Source: Ectocarpus siliculosus (Eukaryota; Sar; Phaeophyceae; Ectocarpales; Ectocarpaceae). From it: DNA of 64,000 nt. Both the position numbers and the translations under genes were made by a program. This document shows, in pieces, positions 1-12,900 of this stretch. The stretch is taken from positions 50,505-114,504 of the forward strand of contig FN648470.1 of NCBI GenBank assembly GCA_000310025.1, written 5' to 3'. Each line of letters starts with the position of its first letter. Within the stretch, counting starts at the first letter, position 1. Under the pieces are notes generated by a model. That model made no database searches and was not told where the DNA came from. It saw only the letters and a list, made by a program, of their open reading frames with translations.

Positions 1-99
1 CTATGATGCGTGATTGTACGTGCTAGCCGTTGTACGCTATACTGCTGTACATTACATGTAGTCATACAACAGTCTAATATGCTGTCGTTTGGTTGGTCC

Positions 100-310
100 A
101 CCGCACGTGTAGTAGTCTGCTAGGTCACAACACGAGTGCCGGGGGGGGGTAAACCCCCCCCCGGACCCCCCCCAGCGTGGTTTGCTGGGTTCACCACGCG
201 CATAGTATGCTTGGTCCACCGCACGCGTTGTCTGCTGGGTCACAATACGAGTGCCGGGGGGGGTTAAACCCCCCCCCGGACCCCCCCCCTCGAGCCAGCG
301 CGTGGTCTGC
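100..310. repeat. Two-unit tandem repeat with long G and C runs
   Basis: Two units of about 115 bp, each with a GTCTGCTRGGTCACAA-like block followed by GAGTGCC, a run of 7-9 G, TAAA-type spacer and two C runs separated by GGA. The G and C runs can pair, so each unit could form a hairpin. No coding sense. Flanking sequence from 310 to 690 holds nothing I recognise. Confidence 0.7.
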
Positions 311-689
311 TAAGTCATTATATATGTACTTACTTTTTAGCAATTATTACACATGGTCCAGTATACTATAGGCATCTGTTTCGTTTCCCTCCTCAGTAAA
401 AAGCTAGCACGGTTGGTTACACAATGATCGCAATATCATCAGAAATGTACTGTCTGCATTCATTGCAATACATTAATCTGTAAGAAAACAGTCGCCGAAT
501 TTCTTAGGGTTAGCTCTTCTATCGCCTTAAGGCCTCGGTCCAGAACGATATCCAACTCCTTGGCGTTTTCGTCACCTGACTCCTTCTGCGGAAATAATGG
601 CCGTCGACACACGCGCTAAAGGGACGTGACAGATCAGCAATGACCAGGACACTTACCGGGCGAGAAAAACGTCATCTCCGCTTGAGACA

Positions 690-1140
690 ATAACTGTTTT
701 TTTGACGTTCCCATTGCTTTTCCCACAAGGCAGGGCATCCGGCTGGCACGTTGCCTTGAAAAGCACAACTGGGAATATAATCACGCACGCACAATGGGAC
801 ACAGTTGTTCGTGCGGGAACCCCAATTCAACAACTTGGTCCTTTGGTGAACGAATTCCTCATCGACGTGTTCAGCTGCATCGAATACCAACGACTCGCCT
901 TTCACACACATAACCAAGACAAGTACCGCACGTCATTACACCACAATTCGGCGGTGTCACGGATACCAAGATCCCTCGGGACTACATCTGCCCCAGCCGA
1001 TAGAGTTTTATCATACCGTCCAGTTTTAGCGGTGGATTTGCAGATCAGGCCAAAAAACTCACGGAAAAAGCGATGGCCATCTCACGAGTGCTGCAACAGC
1101 ACAAAAACGAATATGCTTAGACTACACAATGAAACATGGG
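690..1140 (+). mobile_element. Helitron Rep/helicase N-terminal relic
   Basis: The frame from about 702 reads FPLLFPQG...GWH, then LVNEFLIDVFSCIEYQRL and HTHNQDKYR, the order typical of the Helitron-like N-terminal domain of rolling-circle transposases. Around 1010-1110 another frame continues with IIPSSFSGG and KAMAISRV, which matches the Helitron pattern of a PSSFxGS block followed by DAMAIVR. The change of frame and an in-frame stop between the two blocks show that this is a decayed copy. No helicase domain follows. Family assignment rests on motif recognition only. Confidence 0.65.
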
Positions 1141-1787
1141 TTGATGGACGTTTAGACGATTTACACCACATCCGTCCGGCCCTGAAAGGCCACAACCGGG
1201 TCGCCCAGAGCTCAACGGCGTCATAGGACCATCACTCATATCTTCGACTGCTATACGTTGGGTACGACCATACCCCAACGCAGCGCACATCTTAGAATTT
1301 CCAATCCTTCAATTTAACTACCTTCGGTTTGCGATTCGGGCCCCGGCGCCCACTGGGGGCGGCGGGGCCCTTCAATCCCCGAGTATGCATATAGAGATTA
1401 TAGAGTACGCACTGTTCGTTCCTTCCACACTCCGCATTTGCTCCGCATTTGCCGTTTTTCTGATGCTGCGTCTCCCACCGCCGCGGATTCCAGGCCGCCA
1501 AACGACTTGAAATTCATCAGAGCCGTATTGTCGCCCAGGAAATGCACACACACACCCTCGCCACAGGCAGGCGGAGAAGCGTTGTATATGTTGGCGCGTT
1601 CAGCCTGCAAACAGTATGTTGTAGGGCCGTGACCGTAGCATCATGGTGTGTGTCGCACTTTCCGGAGAAAAGAAGAGGCCACATGGACGTGGATGTATCT
1701 TTTTGTGAAGGTGGGACGGATCGAATGATCCACAGACAGGAGACGCGTGTGTGTGTGTTTTTTCAAACATCCAAAGAAAAATGGATA
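1140..1787. other. No recognisable gene
   Basis: Only short unsupported open frames. It contains a GC-rich hairpin-like block near 1340-1365 (GGCGCCCACTGGGGGCGGCG). A similar block (CGCCCACTTGGGGCGGCGG) recurs near 62765-62785. Confidence 0.5.
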
Positions 1788-3360
1788 CACATCACCAAGC
1801 GCGAAGCACCGTGAGGTATTCGGCGAGTCGCATGAAGCGTGCGCTGCATCCTGCTATGGGTGTTCCGCATCTTGTGCTTACTTCCTTTCGTACGGATGAC
1901 AGCTGCGTATGACTTAATTTATTTTCTGGTGCTCTCACTTCCAGAGACAGTTGTTAGCACTGTAACTGCCTCGAGGGTGCTTGACTAATTTAACACAACG
2001 TGGTGCAACCATCCCCTTTGCGCGGAGTGAGGGTTCTCGACTCCGCACAACATAATCTACTCGACCACCATTCAAGGTTACCGCATAAAAAAAAAAAGCA
2101 AAAAATCAGCGGTCACCTGGTTGCCGAGCTCACGAAGTGATCGGCTTGTTTTACAACATCGCTGCCAAGCGACGAAAACCCAACCCCGATGGCAAACAGG
2201 TGTGGGGGGGGGGTGAACTCATAGTCGAGCATGCGGTAGTCGTTAGACTGTCGACCTCGCATCCCTACAAAGCCGGGACGGAGCACGCCGGGTTCTCATC
2301 AGACCAGGCTCTCACATCACCAAGCACGAAGCGCCGCGAGGTATTCGGCGGGTCGCATGGAGGGTGAGCTGCATCCTGCTAAGGGTGTTCGGCATCTTGT
2401 GCTTACTTCCTTTCGTACGGATGACAGCTGCGTATGACTTAATTTATTCTGGTGCTCTCACTTCCAGAGACAGTTGTTAGCACTGTAACTGCCTCGAGGG
2501 TGCTTGACCAATGTAACACAACGTGGTGCGATCATCCCCTTTGCGCGGAGTGAGAGTTCTCGGCCCCGCACAATATTATCTACTCGACCACCGTTCAACG
2601 TTACCGCAAAAACAAAAAACAAAGGCAAAAAAAAAGAAGCGGCCACCTGGTTGCCGAGCTCACGAAGTGATCGGCTTGTTTTACAACATCGCTGCCAAGC
2701 GACGAACACCCAACCCCGATGGCAAACACCGGGGGGAGGTTGGGGGGGGGTGTACTCATAGTCGTGCATGCCGTAGTCGTTAGACCATCGACCTCGCATC
2801 CCTACAAAGCCGGGACGGAGCACCCCGGGTTCTCATCAGACCACGCTCTCACATCACCAAGCGCGAAGCGCCGTGAGGTATTCGGCGAGTCGCATGAAGG
2901 GTGCGCTGCACTCCGCTGAGGGTGTGTGGCATCTTGTGCTTACTTCCTTGCGTACGGATGACAGCTACGTATGACTTAATGTATTCTGGTGCTGTCACTT
3001 CCAGAGACAGTTTGAAGCTCTGTGTAACTGCCTCGAGGGTGTTTGACCAATTTAACACAACGTGGTGCGATTATCCCCTTTGCGCGGAGTGAGGGTTCTC
3101 GGCCCCGCACAATATTATCTACTCGACCACCATTCATGGTTACCGCAAAAAAAAAAAAAAAATGCAAAAAAAAAAAAGCGGCAACCTGGTTGCGGAGCTC
3201 ACTAAGTGAATCGGCTTGTTTTACAACATCGCTGCCAAGCGACGAAATCCCAACCCCGATGGCAAACACCGGGGGGGGCGGCTTGTTTTACAACGTCGTT
3301 GCCAAGCGACGAAAACCCATCCCCGATGGCAAACATCGAAGGGGGGACACCGGGGGGGGG
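1788..3360. repeat. Tandem array of three units of about 530 bp
   Basis: The marker ATCACCAAGCRCGAAGCRCCG recurs near 1790, 2316 and 2850, giving periods of about 527 and 535 bp. Each unit contains the same ordered blocks: CTTCCAGAGACAG, TTAACACAACGTGGTGC, an A-rich run, GTTTTACAACATCGCTGCCAAGCGACG and a long G run. The third unit is cut short and its last block is repeated again near 3280-3360. The 213-codon open frame across the end is a by-product of the repeat and not a supported gene. Confidence 0.85.
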
Positions 3361-5640
3361 GGGGAACAAATTCAAATAGACAAACTCACGTCCGCAGCGT
3401 CCTGGGCGCAGAACCATTTTGTCATCACTCTTTGTTCTACGTTCATGCAACGTCGTTCTATGTTCGGTCCAACGTTCCGACTTTGTGCAAGCTGTGCTGC
3501 TGCCGGTCGTGGGTGCTTGTTTGCTACAGTGTGTACCCCAACGTTTGTTTGCCTGTGCCTCGCGAAGGGTGAGAGCCAGGGAGGAGGTGTGATAATGCAA
3601 TATGAGCAGCCAAGACCCGAGCAGCAGAACAAAACAGCAGCAGCAGCACAGCGGCACAAACGTGGTAGTCGATGGCAGCAGTAGGAAAGAGAAAATCAAC
3701 AAACAGGCGGCGGTTGTTGTTCTGAGTTGAAGAGAGGGCAAATGGAACCGACTGACAGACAGACAGCTAACCTCGCATCACCAATCAGTCGCGCTTCGAG
3801 CCACAACGGCGTCCCCCCCCCACCTCTTAGATTGCTACAGTACTTGAACGGCCTACCCGCTTTACTAAGCGGTTCAGACCTTTCTCGCGGTCGGGCGTGT
3901 TTTTTGTGTTCCTCCAGCGTGCGCAACCACGGAGTACAGACGTGTGCGTTTTCGAAACTGCGGTAATGTGGGTACCCGTGACCAAGCAAGGTATTCTTCG
4001 CTATTCTACCCGCTACTGCTGTGCTAGAAAGAAGGAAAAGAATGTTGCAGCTGCTTCAAAGAACATGAAAGACTCTCCAAGTCGAACAGCCGCTAGGAAA
4101 CAGAAGGGAAAATAACACCCGAACAGCCTCCACTGCTAACGACCAGCCAACACAAATGTATAACTGTTCATATGCACACAGACAGTAGCATCGCGTCGGC
4201 CCCAACCACCTTCTTTTCTTTGTGCTATTTTCTGTTCGTCGTGACGCCATGATCGTATAATAATGAGCCGCGGAGATCGAAACGCGACTTTTTTCCCTTC
4301 ATCCCTAGGAGGGAAGAAAAAGGATCTAAAAGTATATGTCGACCTATTCCGCCGCGTGTAGCAGGGGCCCCAAACTTGGTTTCCGGGAAGCCGATATATA
4401 TCCCACCTTTGGGACCAGGATGACATCTACAGGGCGACAACTGACGATCTGTTCGCTTCTTAAGAAGAAAAATAGCGCACTCTTCGTCACACTGGTTTGC
4501 TCGTGCTCCGATAGCAGATGGCCGTGCTACACAAGCGTTTGTACCCTAAATTCGTAGGAGATGTTGCTCCCCAACCCCTGGGTTTCTCCGCGAAAAGGCG
4601 TGCACAAAGCGGAGATCGCGCGCGCGAGCGATTGAAACATTGAAACCAGGAGAAGACAGAGAGAAAGAGACAACAACACCACCAAAATCACATCATCACC
4701 GCTGGGACGCTGATCCGAGACCAGCTATGAAAACCAGGAGGGGCCGGGCCAAAACGACCTGTGCGCCGTAGGTATATAGTCATGCGCCATGTGTAACCTG
4801 GTGTTTATTGATGTTGAGTGAGGGTCCAACCGACTGCTCCTCCAAAAACAGCAGACCGATGATCACAAACGAACACACAACGGAACACACCTTCCCAAGT
4901 CCGGATCACACCTACCATCGAGAGAAACCGCTGAGGGCGTGACGGTCTACTGCTGCTGTGTGTTTTATCAGGATGGTTCCCCGCGGGATCGGTTAAGGTT
5001 GCGTACTCACTTGCGCCTCGCTAGCTACTGTTGTTGCTGCCGCTGGGTCTCTCGCATCAAAGTAATGACCATCAACGGCTTTGTTGTTTTTGGTTCATGT
5101 TGTAATAATGTCCCGTGATGTACAATATGTAGACTGCCTGCTTTCACTTGGCGTGAAACTCGGAAGGCTTGAGACGAATGTGGCGGGCAAGTTATTAGCC
5201 TGACGCAGTATTTTCCATCTGTCTTGTCACAATCCTGTGTCTACGCTACTGGTCGTGCTCCTCGACGGTGTGATGTGCGATACGCTCGCCGCCAGGTATA
5301 GCCGCATGCGCGCCTCTTCCAGATGGCCAGATGTGCGTGTTAGCGTCCGCACAGAGGGAAGACTTCACATATTGCTTCCTCGTGGGTGTGTGCATGTGCA
5401 TCAACGGAAAGAAACAACCGCATGTAAAGTGCAAAATTTTGAACGGGGGCCGCACATACAACCATCGTCGCTCCCGTCGCACGCCTGTCCCTCTGATGTA
5501 CGCGTAGCTGTACCACAAACGATTCACGCTGATATGTGTCGGATTTCGTGCACCATCAGCATCGCAGATGAGACTACTGCAAGGTATTGAGTCGCAACAC
5601 CGCGCAGCTCGTTACCCCACCCTATCTAGTATAGCACCAG
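3361..5640. other. No recognisable gene
   Basis: Nothing I can support as coding on either strand. There are CAG-rich stretches around 3620-3720. Open frames of 60-118 codons here show no domain and no splice-consistent neighbours. The missing 5' exon(s) of the PP2C gene could lie here or in the next 1.2 kb, but I could not identify them. Confidence 0.45.
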
Positions 5641-5689
5641 CACCAGCAGTAGCAGCAGTACGTAACACACTGACTGTCTAGTATGCATT

Positions 5690-6640
5690 CGTGACGCCGC
5701 ACCGTACCGAGAGAGGCTTTTGGAGTCTTTAGCAGCACACGGCGCGTACTGCTCTAGTACCTTTCTTTCTTTCTATATCCCCGTTCGTGACGCCACCATA
5801 TCGCAACTTGATGGAATTAACATCATTTGGGGAAGCAGCCGTGGGCACACTTGTACTTGATGAAATTAAAATCAATTGGGGAAGCAGCCGTAGGCACACG
5901 GCACTCTATATAGTAGACGGGGAGATGCTTGTTTTGTTCTTGTGCATAACTTCTGGTTTACACGCGTTCGTGACGTCGTCGTGCGTCCCCAGAACCGGCG
6001 GCAAGAATATTGCAATTCTAAGAATTGGAGGCAGCCGCGACCAGGGCAAACAAAGATTTTCGGAGCGCAAGAAATCCCAACCCGTTGCCTCTTGGCGGTG
6101 ACCGCCCCTGACCATCTCGACACCGGGATCACAGCTGGCGCTGCTGCATGCACTGGACTGCTGCTAGCCTATTGCAGTATGCCGGAGTAGTGTCCATCTG
6201 GTAGTGGCACCGCGTCGTACCGAGGAGTCGTACCTTCTATCCACCCGTGACACCATCGAATCGATACAAAATAAAAAAACTAAGGAATCACTCGAATGAA
6301 GTCACAGCAGTACATAGGAGCAGTTTTCTATCCGTTTTCGTGACGCCATCGCCGTACCGAGACAACAACAAACTGATCAACAAAAAAAAAACAATTGGAG
6401 AGGCAGCCGCGGGCTTACGGCAATACTTCCATATTGCACGTGTTCGGCATATTATTGATACGTTGAAACCGGCCTCAAACCTGGACCGAGGAGCGACAGC
6501 GACTGGCTTGACATTCGAAGTACATACTTGAAAGCATTGGGACCATTCGGCTGGAACCAATTCAATAGTACGAGTACACAATCTCTGCTCTCGAGCTCCC
6601 GAATATTTGCATTTGAGTGAAATACTGCCGGCTAACGGTT
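5690..6640 (+). repeat. Dispersed short repeat, several diverged pieces
   Basis: A block like TTCGTGACGCCRYCR recurs near 5690, 5785, 5965, 6245 and 6340. A second block, GGGAAGCAGCCGTRGGCACACGGCA, occurs near 5830, 5880 and 6395, and again near 22610 next to the same kind of flank. Pieces are short and diverged, so this looks like an old repeat family upstream of, and inside, the phosphatase gene. Confidence 0.55.
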
Positions 6641-6819
6641 TGGTCGACATTACTTTCCCCCCGTAGTGTACATGAGTGAGATACGTCTCGAAGAGCCTGC
6701 CGCATGACAACGGCCAAGTCTCCCAATTTCTTCAATGTACACAGCAGTCGTCAAGAGAGGTGATGATACTTGTATGCTGAGTTGTTCACGCGATCGATGA
6801 TACCGCTTGCTTCGATCAG

Positions 6820-6935
6820 GATCTGGCCAAAATTAACCAAGACAGGGCGTGCGTGGTGCATCCTTTCATGGGTTCGGAGACCTGTGCTCTGCTTTGCGTT
6901 TACGATGGGCACGGCGAGAGCGGCGACATGGTCAG
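6820..6935 (+). CDS. PP2C exon A (NQD and DGHG motifs)
   Basis: Acceptor is TTCGATCAG before 6820, which is weak; donor is CAG|GTGAGT at 6936. It encodes DLAKINQDRACVV...VYDGHGESGDMV and ends in phase 2, so AG joins C of the next exon to give Ser. The upstream boundary is less sure than the downstream one. Confidence 0.8.
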
Positions 6936-9900
6936 GTGAGTCTCCGTGAGGCCAAAAGAATGCATGAATGCGGAGTATTCAAATGTGGAAAGTATCATTT
7001 ATTACGACGGGTTGATAAACAGGCCATGCTATTTGTTGGAGGGGCTGTTTCTGCTGAAACGCTTTCTTTCAGTTGAAATGTGGTGGCGCAACCCTGCCTC
7101 TCTATCTGAAGAGCTTTAATCTGAGGTCGCACAGAAGAATTCCTCGTGCGGCGGATTCAAGTCAATCGTTTTTAAGGTTACGGCCAAAGGCGGATGTCGT
7201 TTGTTCTATATCTTCGCTGTTTTTCTTTGGTTTTCGGACCCCAAGTATGAGGCGCATAGGTTTGAAAATGTATCTTCTCGTGATGTGAAGCAGTGCTTGT
7301 CATCCATTCCCAGCATTGCAGTCATGCACAAATTGACCAGGAACCGGGTCGTAACTCGTCGAACGTCTCGTGCCAACTAATATACCATGCGTCTTCCAGC
7401 AACTACGTCATGAACGAGATGCCAAATAGATTGGCGGGCCACCCACGATTGCACGACAACCCTGAGCTTGCCCTCCAGGAGACATTCGAAGAAGTAGACA
7501 AAGCACTCCGTGAAGCTGCGAAGGATAATGAGCACGTCTACAGGTATGTTTGATCAAAATGAACAATAACGGCTCGAATTTGACAACATTCGATCCATCT
7601 TTTGCAGAGAATCTGAAGCAGAAACGGGGTTGAAGTTTGGGATCCTTGACTCGAGCACGTTTGACTCTTCCTTGTTTTGAGTACCAGACTTTCCCATCGG
7701 GTAGTCGCCCTACGTAAGGTTCCTGTGTCACGATCCCTCCGCTGTTGACCTCTCTCAAGAAGGTGTTGTAAATATCCGCTGGCATCACCTCGTCGTCGCC
7801 CGCTTTTACGCGCTACGCATTGCATGCACGCAAGAACCTTGAAAAGTCTGAGTGATATGGACCCCCCTCTTTCCATTGCGCACAGTGGGACGACCGCTGC
7901 AGTCGTACTGTACAGAGATGATCGTGTTTGGGTAGCAAACGCCGGAGACTCCAGGGTTGTGCTAGGAACAGAGAAGAGAGCAGGTTCAGCCGACGGGAGC
8001 AGCGCGGAAGTGGAACCTTCAGGACTGGCAAGTACCGGTTTAATATGTTATTCTTCCAGACGTCCCCGTCATTTTGCTTGCAGTAGATGATAGAGTTAGG
8101 TCGACATGCGTGAGTTTCATGAGCACTCAAAGAAGGGTAAATGAACCACTGGAGCTGGCATTATATTACGATGGTGACACTTTGTTCTCTTTCCTCCCTT
8201 CTGGCAGGTGCCGGTAGCACTTTCAGACGATCACAACCCGGACAAGCCCGAAGAGTTGGAGCGCATCGAATCATGCGGTGGCTTCGTGAGCCCTCCTCCA
8301 GAGGAAGGACTGAGCGCCAGAGTATGGCTCGACCAAGAGCTGACGAGGATCGGGCTGGTGACTATACCTCGAAAACACGAAGGGGGCAGTAGGTTTTTTC
8401 GTGCACCACACTTGGATGGCCGCCATTGAGCATTGAACGCTGTGTTTGGCGCCCGAGATATGCAAAGTGTTTGGGCCGAACGTCGACGGATAGTCGAGTC
8501 ATATGAACGAATGTATGGTCGAAGCATCATCAGACAGCGACACAAGTCCAACCCCCCAATCTTGTTTGGTTTTCCCTTCACCATTCGTGTCATACCGGGC
8601 TAGTGCATTCTGAAGTGTGTGCGATATTCCCGCCGTTCACAAATGTCCCGGCCAGGCAATGTCCAGGTCAATCGGAGACCATGCCGTGAAGGAGGTGGGG
8701 GTCATTGCCACACCGGAGGTACGCATCGTCCACGTCAGGGAAAGTTGCGAATTATTACGACTTGAGCCATGTCTTGCCCTGTTTGTTTTGGTTATTAAAT
8801 TTTCTGCTTCAACTTGTCAACAATCCGTTCGTTGAAAGATCGAAATCTCACAGACTACGATTCGTTGTTTGTGACCACCTACAGATAAAGGTTAGGAGTA
8901 TTTCGGAGGGCGACGCGTTCCTCGTTCTGGCTTCAGATGGAGTGTGGGAATTCATGGGAAACCAACAGGCGAGTTTCGCGAGCGGACCTGCAGCATTAAA
9001 AATACGCTTGTTTCGGCTAAGAGGACGGATCAACGTTGCACATGCATGCACCAGTCAACCAACCTTTGAATTGGCACTATTACGTTCTCTTTTGCACCAG
9101 GCGTTGGTGGTGCAGCATTTTCGCTGTTGTCGATGAAGGCACTGTTAGCGTTCATGGCCAGGGTAATGTCATCAGGGGGTTCATCACCTCCTCCCCCGTT
9201 ATTTCCACCCATCTGCAAGTCAGAAATATGAAGTACGCTCGGCAGGACGTTCACGTAGGCAGTGTGGTATCACCGCGCTCAAACACGTTGCAAGTGCGGC
9301 AGCAGTACTATTGCTCTTTGCAAGCCCCCCTGTACGTGCAGCAGGCACGATAGAAATTTCATTGCAGTGCTGAACACCCCCCCCTAGTTACCACTCCCCG
9401 TTCGGTCCCTGGGCAGTGGTATCACACTCCCTGGTTATCACATCCCCTTCATGGCCCCTGCTACCTAAACTTTATCACACCCTGTGTTCAGCACCCCGTG
9501 TTAAGTGTTTCTGAAGCCAAATGTTATTCCCGGGAATGTCTTACCTTGAGCCGTATGTGGCACGCATTATGCTGTTGGAGATAATCCCCAACGGCTGATC
9601 TGTGGGACAACGAATTTTTGTTGCGCAACACATCCCGCTTGGTGTCCCACTTGGTGTCCCGTGTCCGTGTCTGATTTTCGGGTGCTTCCTCGGTCGTTTT
9701 CGAAATCAGTCAAACACGACATCGGTTAGCGAAGTCTCGTGGACGTCGGTCGTGTCTGGGTTCTGGGTTCCGTGCTGGGCCATCGGTTTGCCTGAACCGA
9801 TTTCAGATATCTGCGCTCTCCGTGTGGGTGAACTGCTCTATGATGCATCACGAGCGCGACACCTCCCCAGTCTCCTCACTCAGTATCGGGCCACCACTAA

Positions 9901-12900
9901 AGACCAAAGGGCAGTCGATGCAACCTTCAGAGCATTATGTATCCGGGAAGTAGACAAGGAACAGGCAGGTTGCACTGGACACTCGCGCAATAGGTGCCTT
10001 AACCTCTGGTCATCACAGCAAGCGGTTTTTTGTTTGTGAGAGTCGCCTCTGTGCGGAGTGCAGAAACTGTGCAGTACTTGGATCGCGCACCTCCTCACGG
10101 CTCACAGTAACGGGCGCGAAATATACTGCGGCAGATAGATACCATAGCCGCCATGGTGGAACAGCATTGTCCCACATACATATGCAATGTTGTCGCCCTG
10201 TCAGGAAAGATTATGCAAATCAATGCAGAACGCGTGGAGCTTGAGGTAGTTTTGGACGTCGGACAGATTAAACTCTCGATTTTCACTGCTGTATCTAGTT
10301 GATTGCAAATGTAATCGGGAGGGCATGATCCAGCGTGGACGGCGTCAAGGCGCGTCTCTCCCCGAGAGTTTGAAGAAGACCGGGCGAATCGACAAACCCC
10401 AGCCAGCAGTAGTAGAGCAGACACACAGCCGCCGCAGCGGTACAGCAGTATACACGCACCACCTTCAGTTCTATCATGTTCTTGTGCACCATATATACAT
10501 GGAGCGGCGTGCTTGCATGCGGCATACACATGCACGCGCGGGCCGCGAAAAAAAATCGTTACAGCAAGCAGTATTTGTAGAGACATTTGTATGACCATTT
10601 GACCGAGCGATTCCCGTAGTCAAAGGCAAACTTACCTAGAAATTGTATTCTCAATCATAAAATGGACCCGAAGGGTCCGCAACAAGCCAGTGTAAATCAA
10701 CGACACATAGTCTGGGGTAACCCGCTCCCTTCTACGCACACGCTATGTTGGGCGGCGAGAGAGGTACATACCCTGGTTCAATGTTGGTACTGCACAGAAA
10801 AAGAGAGAAAGTCATCCGGGGAAGAAAAACAAAAAGAACAGGAAAACGAAAAAAGAGGCGTAACAATAGGTACCGATATTTTCTTCATCGGCCTATTGAA
10901 ATATCCAGCAGGTGTCCATGTACCCCTTCAAAGCTATCGCAAAGTTCACTAGCTTCCAATTCCCAAGCTTGGTTGAATTTGGGTCTCTGTCAACCTAAAC
11001 TCACTTTCTGTCCGTGTCATTTTTATTCGCATAGCCCACCCCTTGCCCGACCCGGCCTCAAATGTTGATCTTGAACTACAGTGCAACTCTCGTGGCGCCT
11101 CAAGTATGGTTCGGTAGGGAATCGCAAAACCGTGAACCCTCCCCGCGTTTGAGCAACTTCCGCCTCCTTTGGCCGACACGACTCGGCGATTGTTCCTTGT
11201 TTGTTTCGCCATGGGAACGGCGGGTTGAACAGAGAATGGGGGTCCTGCGTCCTGCGCGCCACAATCTTCCTGTTTTTGTTTGCGCTTGTGTGTGATTGAT
11301 TGCTTCCTGAGTGATGCTCAAAATGTGCTCCGAAGCTCGTAAGGTAGTCGTCTCTCGCTTGGTTGTGGGCGTTGCTCGCGTATAGGTAACGATACGCGTC
11401 TCTTCCTTTTTGTCTGTGTCGTTATCCGTGAACAACAACAGCAGTTCGAGACGAAGACTAACAACACAGACGGTCCGCCGCAAGCATGCATGTTTGCTGC
11501 GTACGTAATTGGGAACTTGAGCGATGAACAATCTCTGCTAGTGTACACACGTAGTTGCTATGAGAACGGTCGACGCCTTTCTTGTAGCGGTGCACATCTA
11601 ACACGGACGGCAGGCGTATTGAGGTACTTCGTCCGTGGTGCTTAGTCGCTTCTAGTCATGTTCATTGTGTTCGTTATCATTACAAAAATTACCACAAAGA
11701 AATAAAGTCCACGAAGAAAAGAATTCCGCCCGTAGATTCCATAGTTACTAGTGTTTGTTGCTGTCTGAGTAAACGAGGCTACCCGTGCACCCGGGTGCTG
11801 CATGTGATACGATGGGCGCTGCCAGGTAATGGGCGTGGCCATAATGTTTGCAGCAGTGCCTATGAGAGAGCTTGCGGGGGTTCAGAGCGGCGAAGGTGAT
11901 TTTTCTATGCTCTTCTCCGCCTCCTCGCTGAAGCCTGTCGAGTCTGTCTGGCTCTTTTTTACGGTTGTATGATTTTTTTTTATTGTATCAAAACCTTTTT
12001 TTTTGGGTCCTCCATCCGCCCACCCACCAATTTATTTTTGTTTTGTTGGGGGATGTTTTTCTTGCCATATATTGGGTGTGGCTGTGTGTGAGCTCGAGGG
12101 ATAGGGTCGACGGCGGCACACTCATGTGCGTAGGAAGCTATGCAAGGGGTTTCCTCGCTCTCGGTAGCGGCAAACAAAACAGTGCGTCAAACAATCATGA
12201 TTTTATCATGATATTCTTGTGACTACAAATGCAAGTTCGCCCGGGGGTATTTCGTTCTTTCCGAAAGAGCGGGAGTAAACTACCGGTCCGCGCTCTGGTG
12301 GTCTCCTTCATTCGAGTGTGATCGTGTGTACTAGACAGATCATCAGCGAGCACGATTAGCGAGATGTTGACGGCGTGGAGTAGAGAGATTATTGACAGTG
12401 TGGAGTCCCTCAGCACAAACAGTGCATACGCACGGATGGGCGTTGTGATGACACCGCTTTTTATGGCTCCACAATGTTGCAAGAAAAGTTAAAGTTCTTC
12501 AACTTTTCTTGCAACTTTGCTAATGTACGCTCAGTATGGGAGCTAAAAGTTGCGCGAAAAGTTTTGAAGCCTTTTCTCCGGAACGAAAAGCTGCAATCTG
12601 GCGGAAACGTTTTGCAACTTTTCTCGAGTCGGGAAGGGGCAAGAAAGCTGCACGGCGGGACTTCCGCCAATCCACGTCAAGCTGCTACCCCTACCGCACA
12701 CGTAGACCCCCTTCAGCATCGTTTGTGGGAAGGCCGTGATCACCGATATCTCCACGAATACTTTTAGCGAAGTGCCTCATGAATGGTATCTGGAAGGAGG
12801 TAATGCCATGGGCTGTTGGGCAATGCCAAGGTTTGGGACCGTGAGGTGCCGAGTGCGCCGGGAAAACAAGTTTGTGCTGTGCACAACCGTCAACGGCCGC

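Noticed and set aside
702-1226. Intact 174-residue gene
   Set aside because: The part after about residue 80 leaves the Helitron frame, so the open frame is a chance extension of a relic.
3043-3684. 213-codon open frame
   Set aside because: It runs through the third 530-bp tandem unit and homopolymer tracts and has no protein-like composition or splice context.
9602-10039. 145-codon plus-strand frame in the PP2C intron
   Set aside because: Protein-like near the middle (ISDICALRVGELLYDASRAR) but no motif, no partner exon and no repeat copy. Too weak to annotate.
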